DNA from: Thermocladium sp. UBA166 | Lineage (GTDB): Archaea; Thermoproteota; Thermoprotei; Thermoproteales; Thermocladiaceae | Direction of reading: 5' to 3' | DNA length: 6,354 nucleotides | Assembly: GCA_002508315.1 (NCBI GenBank) | Contig: DAHE01000047.1 | Span: forward strand, 14,319-20,672 | Part shown: positions 1 through 4,917 of the stretch, in pieces | Position numbering within the stretch: position 1 is the stretch's first letter | How the letters are laid out: each line of letters begins with the position of its first letter | Made by a program: the position numbers and the translations under genes | The notes under the pieces: model-generated | What the model saw: the letters and a program-made list of their open reading frames with translations, nothing else | The model's database searches: none | What the model was told of the DNA's origin: nothing

Positions 1-339
1 CGATTGCTTGCCATTGTGCACGGCTTGGGTTTTATTAATGGCAGTGATTGCCTAAAGGAGCGGGCAGCGGCGATATTGGTCTTGGTAGATGAAGAAGTAC
101 CAGCTTCATTTTGCTGGGGGCACTGGAAGGCAGCATATGGAGCCTCGTCATTCATGGTATGAAAAGTAGTTTGGATTCTGGGGTTGATGGTGGAGGAGGC
201 GGTTGGGGTGAATGGAATTGGCGTGGTGCTATGCGCAGCAGGTGGTTGGAGGTGTTTAATGAGACCACATATATGCCATAGGTATCCTCGAGAGTTGATT
301 TCTGCCGTTTATGTATACTCCACCCAGGGTGTGGCGTGA
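1..339 (+). pseudogene. Possible 3' end or remnant of an unidentified gene, open at the left edge
   Basis: The frame beginning at base 1 is stop-free for 53 codons to a TGA at 160-162, then stop-free again for 58 codons to a TGA at 337-339. In the first part about 43% of codons start with G, a weak coding sign, and the product reads as a plausible protein end (for example CWGHWKAAYGASSF just before the stop). I do not recognise a family. Three readings are possible: a real gene that ends at 162 and starts off-window; a decayed gene with an in-frame stop; or chance openness in G-rich DNA. A 40-codon ORF in another frame starts with the ATG at 159-161, overlapping the stop as ATGA, and has five glycines in a row. 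I do not call it as a gene. The opposite strand of the first part is also open, which lowers confidence. Confidence 0.2.
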
Positions 340-354
340 GTATGGCGATACATA
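310..354. repeat. Imperfect inverted repeat in the upstream non-coding region
   Basis: TATGTAT (310-316) is the reverse complement of ATACATA (348-354). Between them ACT (317-319) can pair with AGT (339-341) and CCAC (320-323) with GTGG (331-334), giving a bulged hairpin. It spans the second TGA of the open frame to its left. It could be a transcript end or a protein site, but it lacks a T-run on either side and may be chance. Confidence 0.2.
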
Positions 355-448
355 CATCGTTATTATCTTGTTTATCAGCATGGAAATGCGGCAATTCGGC
401 GGAAAAAGCGTCTAAGTAATGAGTTAGTACATTTCCTTTCTAGACAAA

Positions 449-479
449 CTAACAATTGCTAACTTGTTGGACTTGTTGG
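449..479 (+). repeat. Tandem 9-bp repeat and CTAAC pair just upstream of the acylase promoter
   Basis: ACTTGTTGG occurs twice with no gap (462-470 and 471-479) and ends at the base before the AT-rich promoter element. Just upstream, CTAAC occurs at 449-453 and 459-463, one helical turn apart, around a CAATTG palindrome. AACAA (451-455) is also the inverse of TTGTT (464-468). Repeats placed directly against BRE/TATA are a common arrangement for archaeal regulator sites, so this is a reasonable operator candidate for the acylase operon. No regulator is identified and binding is inferred only. Confidence 0.4.
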
Positions 480-483
480 AAAT

Positions 484-493
484 ATTTATTAAT
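484..493 (+). promoter_or_regulatory. TATA box of the acylase operon
   Basis: ATTTATTAAT (484-493), preceded by the purine-rich GGAAA (478-482) as a possible BRE, is the only strong TATA-like element close to the gene. Its centre near 488 lies 26 bases before the ATG at 514, the normal TATA-to-start distance for archaeal RNA polymerase. This predicts a leaderless mRNA starting at or next to that ATG, and it makes the alternative starts at 496 (TTG) and 502 (ATG) unlikely because they would lie upstream of the transcript. Confidence 0.6.
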
Positions 494-513
494 TTTTGAC
501 TATGCCTAGCTAC

Positions 514-3024
514 ATGGCCAGCGGTAGAGGCGTATATATTAGGCTTGGGGCTGGCCTAGCGGTCGTCGTGATAATTGTGCTAATAGGCATCTTTACCCCC
601 CTCGTGACTCTACTCAATCCAGCCACGGGTGTGGCGCAGAACGCCGTTGACTTGCCTGTGGTTAACCGCCAGGTCAGCGTTAATGGACTCACGAATGCCG
701 TCACCATTATTCAAGACGTTAACGGCGTCTACCACATCTATGCCTCCAATGATCACGACCTATTTTTCGCATTGGGGTATATTCAGGCCGAGAACAGGCT
801 ATTCCAGATGGAGGTGTTCGCGCTCACGGGACTTGGCAACGTGTCCTCGATGCTCGGCAGCTCGTACGACAGCTATGATAGGTTTTGGACAACCATAGGC
901 GCCCCGCTCACGGCGATTAAGGACTGGGAGCGCGTGCTGGCTAACGCTTCCGTGAACCCCACGGACAACCTAACCGTGACCGCGCTTGAGGCCTACTCAG
1001 AGGGAGTGAATGCCTACATAGCCTACGCCGAGGCGCATAACACGCTGCCAATCGAGTTCAAGCTCTTGGGCTTCAAGCCATTCAACTGGACCCCGGTGGA
1101 CTCATTTGCAGTTCAGGAGGTGGAGTCCACGCTTGAATTCGGGGACGACGGCCTAATATTCGCGCTCCTATACCACGTGCTTGGCAATGAAACGTACGCC
1201 CTCATACCTACGTTCTCACCCATCCAGAACTACTACTACGCCGGGTACAACGGGCCGCCCAACCCCTACGTCCTCGCGATGTCGCACCACACCTACCCCG
1301 TTAACTCGACCCTGGCATACATGGCCTACCGCGTCGCCGAGGAGTGGGACCCGCTCAGGCTCTCGATGCTTAACTACTTCCTCAACCCGACCACGCACAG
1401 CAATGAGTGGGTGGTCTCGGGGAGCAGGACCAACACCGGCTACCCAATCCTGGTGGGCGGACCCGTCCTGTCATTCAGTCTGCCAGCGATCTGGTTCCAA
1501 GTCCAACTCGTGGATCCAACCTACGATGTGTACGGCGTCGTCCTCCCCGGCGCGCCCGTCGTGGTTATAGGCTTTAACAAGTACATTAGCTGGACGCTCA
1601 CGGACACGCAGGCAATATCCGATGGCACGTACTTCTGGGACCAAGCCGTGAGGAATGGGGAGTACCTTTGGGACGGGGAGTGGCACCCCATCATTCAATA
1701 CCACATCAACGGGTTCACGGTTAACTGGACCAACCTCGGGCCCATCCTCTACCAGAACGGCACCAACGCCCTCGTGGTGACTTGGATGGGTAACGCCTAC
1801 TCTAACGACATAGGCGCGCTTCTAAACGTCATGAAGGCCAAGAACTGGGAGGAGTTCAGGTCCGCGCTGGAAATCTGGAAGGCCCCCTACCAGAACTTCG
1901 CCTTCGAAGACAACACCACGATCGCGGACATCTCCCCCGCGTGCTATCCAATATTCAACTCCACATCCGGGCTACCGTACAACCCCTCAAGCATAATGCC
2001 CGGCGACGGCCAGGAGTACATAGGCGGATGCATTCCCTACAACATGGTTCCCCAGGTAGTCAACCCGCCCCAGGGATTCATAGTGAGCTCTAACCAGAGG
2101 CAAGTAGGCCCTGCCTACCCCTACTGGTTCGGTAACACCATGACCCCCTCCCCCGGCTTCCGCGCGTTCATGGAGGTCAACTACCTGGAGACCCACCCCA
2201 CGGTGAGCGTCCAGGACATGATGATACTGCAAAGCAATAACTACACGGACTACGAGGCGGCCCTAACCCTGCCCTACATAATCAAGGATCTATCCAACAA
2301 CACCAACCCGCTCGTGAAGCAAGCCCTCAGCGAGCTGAAGTCGTGGAACTACGAGATGAACACGAACTCGACGGCCGCCTCAATATGGTTCTACACCTAC
2401 ATGTACCTCTTCAACGACACATTCACGCCATACCTCTACGCAAAAGGAGTCCTGCCCGCATATGAGAACGTGATAAACCCGTCAGGGATGGGCGGCAGCT
2501 TCCCAGGCACCACGGGGCTAAGCTCCATGGACGTCGACCTCGCGCACATCATAATGACGGGCAACCCATCGCCCTTCTCCAACGAGACGCTGTCAGAGCT
2601 CCTCAGCGAGGCCGTGGTTCAAGCCATGCACTACCTCACGTCAAGCTACCCAAACGGCAACTACACCTGGGGCCACTTCTACGGCTTCTACTTCCCAAGC
2701 CTGCTCGGAGTGCCTGCGCTGAGCGTCGGCCCACTCCCACGCGGCGGCGATTATAACACGCCCAACGACGCCTCAGGAGGCGGCCCACCATCCAACTGGC
2801 CAAGCGGCGGCCAGAGCTGGACCATGATTGTACCGGCGGCGAACATCTCCGACTCGTACGGGGTCTACCCCGGTGGGCAAAGCGAGAACCCGGCTAGTCC
2901 CTTCTACTCAAACTACGTCTACATTTGGATAAGAGGGGGATACCTACCGCTCTACTTTATACCATCGCCAACGCTCTTCCCCAAAGCCTTAGTGAAGGCC
3001 ACGGTGATCCTAACCCCGGGGTGA
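514..3024 (+). CDS. Penicillin acylase family Ntn-hydrolase, membrane-anchored and extracellular
   Basis: The enzyme should cleave amide bonds of N-acyl compounds by the N-terminal-nucleophile mechanism, after cutting itself into alpha and beta chains. Numbered from the ATG at 514 (836 residues), one hydrophobic segment (about 11-34, rich in V, I and L) follows a short basic start, so it is a signal peptide or anchor. GYIQAENRLFQME (88-100) matches the alpha-chain core motif. HSNEWVVSGSRT (295-306) holds the nucleophile: Ser296 would become the first beta residue after autocleavage. LPGAPVVVIGFNKYISWTLT (344-363) and SSNQR (525-529, oxyanion Asn527) are the next conserved blocks. WGHFYGF (719-725), GPLPRGGDYNTPN and GGQSENPASPFYSNY close the beta chain. 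Length fits the family. There are 17 NxS/T sequons, about 13 lysines, and only two cysteines (477, 506), which could form a disulfide. The acyl substrate cannot be predicted; archaeal members are mostly uncharacterised. Starts at 496 or 502 are possible but fit the TATA box less well. Family call is firm. Confidence 0.93.
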   Translation: MASGRGVYIRLGAGLAVVVIIVLIGIFTPLVTLLNPATGVAQNAVDLPVVNRQVSVNGLTNAVTIIQDVNGVYHIYASNDHDLFFALGYIQAENRLFQMEVFALTGLGNVSSMLGSSYDSYDRFWTTIGAPLTAIKDWERVLANASVNPTDNLTVTALEAYSEGVNAYIAYAEAHNTLPIEFKLLGFKPFNWTPVDSFAVQEVESTLEFGDDGLIFALLYHVLGNETYALIPTFSPIQNYYYAGYNGPPNPYVLAMSHHTYPVNSTLAYMAYRVAEEWDPLRLSMLNYFLNPTTHSNEWVVSGSRTNTGYPILVGGPVLSFSLPAIWFQVQLVDPTYDVYGVVLPGAPVVVIGFNKYISWTLTDTQAISDGTYFWDQAVRNGEYLWDGEWHPIIQYHINGFTVNWTNLGPILYQNGTNALVVTWMGNAYSNDIGALLNVMKAKNWEEFRSALEIWKAPYQNFAFEDNTTIADISPACYPIFNSTSGLPYNPSSIMPGDGQEYIGGCIPYNMVPQVVNPPQGFIVSSNQRQVGPAYPYWFGNTMTPSPGFRAFMEVNYLETHPTVSVQDMMILQSNNYTDYEAALTLPYIIKDLSNNTNPLVKQALSELKSWNYEMNTNSTAASIWFYTYMYLFNDTFTPYLYAKGVLPAYENVINPSGMGGSFPGTTGLSSMDVDLAHIIMTGNPSPFSNETLSELLSEAVVQAMHYLTSSYPNGNYTWGHFYGFYFPSLLGVPALSVGPLPRGGDYNTPNDASGGGPPSNWPSGGQSWTMIVPAANISDSYGVYPGGQSENPASPFYSNYVYIWIRGGYLPLYFIPSPTLFPKALVKATVILTPG
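3018..3024 (+). promoter_or_regulatory. Shine-Dalgarno of the small membrane protein, overlapping the acylase stop
   Basis: GGGGTGA ends in the acylase TGA stop and lies 6 bases before the GTG at 3031. Its GGTGA core matches the archaeal anti-Shine-Dalgarno. This decides the GTG start and indicates translational coupling, with ribosomes ending on the acylase able to restart at once. Confidence 0.6.
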
Positions 3025-3030
3025 CAACGC

Positions 3031-3399
3031 GTGGAAGCTAAACTAGCTGTGGCCGTGTCCTTCATCGTGGGCGTAGCGCTGGGCTACGCCTCACTCCTAT
3101 CGGGGGTCTGGTACCTCATGATGCTAAGCGGAGTACTGGTGGGCCTAATACTCTCCGCTAGGTGGCTCTACCAATTCCTAGCGCTCCTCGCAGCTGGCGC
3201 AGTAGCGAATCTAGTCTACATATCCCCGCTCCTAGGGGACGGGCTTCTCAAACTCATGTATGACGTGGGCCTCATAGCTGGGATAAACGGCGACATCCTA
3301 CTCCTGCTCATGATCGTGTTGAGCGCGGTAATGAGCGGCGCAGGCGGGCTCGTGGGCTCCTCAATACGCGAGATCGCCAGAGCAAGGTTAAGGCAATGA
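3031..3399 (+). CDS. Small four-helix membrane protein, co-transcribed with the acylase
   Basis: I do not recognise a named family. The 122-residue product starts with GTG and is almost wholly hydrophobic, with four predicted membrane helices at about 5-24, 26-43, 46-66 and 88-110. Two of them carry glycine-rich faces (SGVLVGLILS, SAVMSGAGGLVG). The C-terminus REIARARLRQ is strongly basic, which by the positive-inside rule puts it in the cytoplasm; four helices would then put the N-terminus inside too. There are no cysteines or histidines and no obvious catalytic residue. It starts 6 bases after the acylase stop, so it is probably a membrane partner: anchor, stabiliser, or a channel for the acylase substrate or product. 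That role is inferred from position only. A gene on the opposite strand overlapping its 3' end was considered and rejected. Confidence 0.75.
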   Translation: MEAKLAVAVSFIVGVALGYASLLSGVWYLMMLSGVLVGLILSARWLYQFLALLAAGAVANLVYISPLLGDGLLKLMYDVGLIAGINGDILLLLMIVLSAVMSGAGGLVGSSIREIARARLRQ

Positions 3400-3432
3400 T
3401 GAAAAACGTTAAGTCAATAATATTAAGGATAA

Positions 3433-3438
3433 TAAAAA
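3433..3438 (-). terminator. T-run that could end a minus-strand transcript
   Basis: Read on the minus strand, a G-rich stretch (3461 down to 3441) is followed by GCTTTTTATTAT, with five T at 3438-3434. Archaeal RNA polymerase stops at such T-runs. It lies just past the outer helix of the candidate RNA at 3454-3646 and is one of the reasons to place that RNA on the minus strand. No equivalent T-run follows the region on the plus strand. Confidence 0.3.
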
Positions 3439-3453
3439 GCCTCACCCCCCACC

Positions 3454-3646
3454 TCCCCAACCCCGCCCAGAGACGCGATTCACTTCGGCGTATCGGGGCT
3501 AACATCACGTCGAAAGGCCCCGCTGCGAAAGGAATGCCATGCTCACGCATGCATGCAGCGGCAAGACGCCCATGAACGCTCCCCGTAAGCTTCTTCTCCG
3601 CTATGTGTGAGCCCGGTCGGACGCGCACAATGGCGGGGAACTGGGA
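3454..3646 (-). ncRNA. Candidate structured RNA of unknown class in the intergenic region
   Basis: The two ends are complementary: CCCCGCC (3461-3467) pairs with GGCGGGG (3632-3638), with TCCC (3454-3457) to GGGA (3643-3646) outside it and CGCG (3474-3477) to CGCG (3622-3625) inside it. Nested within, TTC+GGCGT (3484-3491) pairs with ACGCC (3566-3570) and GAA (3574-3576), enclosing two arms: CGGGGCT (3494-3500) with GGCCCCG (3516-3522), and CTGC (3523-3526) with GCAG (3555-3558), capped by CATGC-TCAC-GCATG (3538-3551). The pairing suits either strand. Minus is favoured because TATA-like GAGTATAG/GTATATA (about 3673-3654) lies upstream on that strand and a T-run follows. I looked for hallmarks of SRP RNA, RNase P RNA, tRNA and C/D-box RNA and found none. 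A minimal or divergent RNase P RNA is not excluded. G+C-rich DNA can give such helices by chance, so confidence is modest. Confidence 0.3.
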
Positions 3647-3710
3647 AATAGGCTATATACACCGCTATACTCACCCATTAAACTATGGAGCGGCGGGCAC
3701 GAGCCCATTC

Positions 3711-3770
3711 CCCCACGCGTCCCTCTTCATTTGGAGATTGATCACGGTGCTTAAAACTAAGACGCGGGGG
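3711..3770. repeat. Long inverted repeat (10-bp stem) upstream of the M42 gene
   Basis: CGCGTC (3716-3721) pairs with GACGCG (3761-3766), and beyond a single bulged A (3715) CCCC (3711-3714) pairs with GGGG (3767-3770). That is ten base pairs closing a 39-base loop. TATA-like CCATTAAAC (about 3675-3683) stands about 26 bases before 3706, so a short plus-strand transcript beginning with this hairpin is possible. No C/D or H/ACA box is visible in the loop. The repeat lies outside the predicted M42 mRNA, so it is not a 5' leader element of that gene. It could be a small RNA or a protein-binding site. Confidence 0.35.
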
Positions 3771-3825
3771 ATCGAGTCGCGAGAAGTAAGTCGTCCACCG
3801 TAATTCGGGGGGCTTTGGGTTGTTG

Positions 3826-3833
3826 CTTAAATT
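3826..3833 (+). promoter_or_regulatory. TATA box of the M42 aminopeptidase gene
   Basis: CTTAAATT (3826-3833) is centred 27 bases before the ATG at 3857, the same spacing as the acylase promoter. It predicts a leaderless transcript starting at that ATG and rules against the in-frame upstream TTG at 3815, which would lie upstream of the promoter element itself. Confidence 0.6.
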
Positions 3834-3856
3834 GGCCTGGCGTAACCCCTAAATCC

Positions 3857-4894
3857 ATGGACTTTGACTTGCTTAAAGCGTTATCCGATGAGTTCGGCCC
3901 CTCTGGCTTCGAGGATGGGGTCAGGAAAATAGTATCGTCACGCGTGGAGGGGAGCCTCACCGTTGATGCTATGGGTAACTTGATCGGGCAAGTCGGCGAA
4001 TCGGGGCCCCGGGTCTTGATAAGTGCCCACATGGATGAGGTGGGGTTCATCGTGTCGCACGTGGATCAAAGAGGCTTCCTACGCATAGCCCCGCTTGGTG
4101 GGCTTGATGCTTGGACAATGCTGGGCCAGGAAGTAATGCTTAGGAGCAGGAGGGGGGAGTTGGTCAGGGGGGTGGTGGGCGTGGATCCTCCTCACCTCAG
4201 GAGGGAAAGGCCGCCCAGTAAGTTCGAGGAGCTGTACGTGGACGCGGGGTTCCCCTCCAGGGAGGAAGCCGCTAGGGCTGGGGTAATGCCGGGAACGCCA
4301 GGGACTTTCCTCACCTCGCTCGCCGTGTCCGGGCGCACCGTGATGGGGAAGGCACTCGACGATAGGGTGGGGACCTACGCATTGATAGAGGCCATGAGGC
4401 GGGCGCGCGGCGTCAACGCATCCCTCTTCTTCGCCTGGAACACGCAGGAGGAGGTGGGGTTGAGGGGCATACAGGCCGTGGTGAATAGGGTGAACCCCGA
4501 CCTGGCGATCGTGGTGGAGACGACGACGGCCGCCGACGTGCCTGGCAATCCCGAGGAGCAATGGATAACGACGCTGTGCGGGGGAGCCGCCGTGAGGGCA
4601 ATGGATAGATCAATGATAACGAACCCAGCGCTCCTATCCAAGTCGCTGGAGGCATTGGAGGCGCGCGGGGTTAAGCATCAAGTGCAAGTGAACCCCTACG
4701 GTGGGACAGATGCCGGGGCGGTGCACGTGCATGGATCTGGAGTGCCTACCCTAGTAATATCGACCCCCGCCAGGTACATTCACTCGCCTAGATCAGTGGC
4801 GTGCATTGATGATATAGAGCAGGTTGTGAATGCATTGACGGTCATTCTTTCCAGCGTGGATGCATTGATGGACTCAATCACCAAAAGAAGATAG
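3857..4894 (+). CDS. M42 family (TET-type) metallo-aminopeptidase
   Basis: Family members are cytoplasmic two-metal aminopeptidases that form large hollow dodecamers and trim short peptides left by the proteasome and other proteases. The product has 345 residues, the usual family length, and no signal peptide. Near the N-terminus GPSGFED (14-20) is typical. AHMDEVGF (57-64) gives metal ligand His58 and Asp60. ALDDRVG (166-172) holds the bridging Asp. NTQEEVGLRG (195-204) gives the catalytic base Glu198 and ligand Glu199. VVETTTAADVPG (219-230) gives the ligand at position 221, here Glu rather than Asp. GGTDAGAVH (282-290) and YIHSPRS (307-313, ligand His309) complete the site. Residues about 65-155 should be the inserted oligomerisation domain. 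The ATG at 3857 is chosen because the TATA box fits it and because MDFDLLKALS is a normal family start; an upstream TTG at 3815 would add 14 atypical residues. Peptide specificity (neutral, acidic or basic) cannot be read with confidence. Confidence 0.93.
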   Translation: MDFDLLKALSDEFGPSGFEDGVRKIVSSRVEGSLTVDAMGNLIGQVGESGPRVLISAHMDEVGFIVSHVDQRGFLRIAPLGGLDAWTMLGQEVMLRSRRGELVRGVVGVDPPHLRRERPPSKFEELYVDAGFPSREEAARAGVMPGTPGTFLTSLAVSGRTVMGKALDDRVGTYALIEAMRRARGVNASLFFAWNTQEEVGLRGIQAVVNRVNPDLAIVVETTTAADVPGNPEEQWITTLCGGAAVRAMDRSMITNPALLSKSLEALEARGVKHQVQVNPYGGTDAGAVHVHGSGVPTLVISTPARYIHSPRSVACIDDIEQVVNALTVILSSVDALMDSITKRR

Positions 4895-4917
4895 CATTTG
4901 CTTCACACCGCAATAGG

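Noticed and set aside
152..394. Minus-strand open frame of 80 residues with a run of prolines
   Set aside because: The prolines are the antisense of a GGTGGAGGAGG stretch, there is no hydrophobic core or known motif, and no promoter or ribosome site was found.
3396..3402. ATGATGA resembling a C box of a C/D sRNA
   Set aside because: No CTGA D box follows at a usable distance and no second C'/D' pair is present.
3308..3628. Minus-strand open frame of 106 residues overlapping the end of the small membrane protein gene
   Set aside because: It runs antisense into the coding 3' end of that gene, has an arginine- and serine-rich tail typical of a shadow frame, no ribosome site that I see, and no recognisable family. 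The region is better explained as a structured RNA candidate.
3484..3800. A tRNA, SRP RNA or canonical RNase P RNA in the intergenic region
   Set aside because: No GGTTCGAAT-type T arm, no SRP helix-8 motif and no GAGGAAAGTC or ACAGAA blocks on either strand. A covariance-model search would be decisive; a strong hit would overturn this.
3603..3803. Plus-strand open frame of 66 residues in the intergenic region
   Set aside because: It crosses both the RNA candidate and the long inverted repeat, has no coding bias that I can see and no recognisable motif.
4079..4561. Minus-strand open frame of 160 residues inside the M42 gene
   Set aside because: It lies wholly antisense to a gene with clear catalytic motifs; its histidine- and proline-rich product is what the opposite strand of this G+C-rich gene would give.
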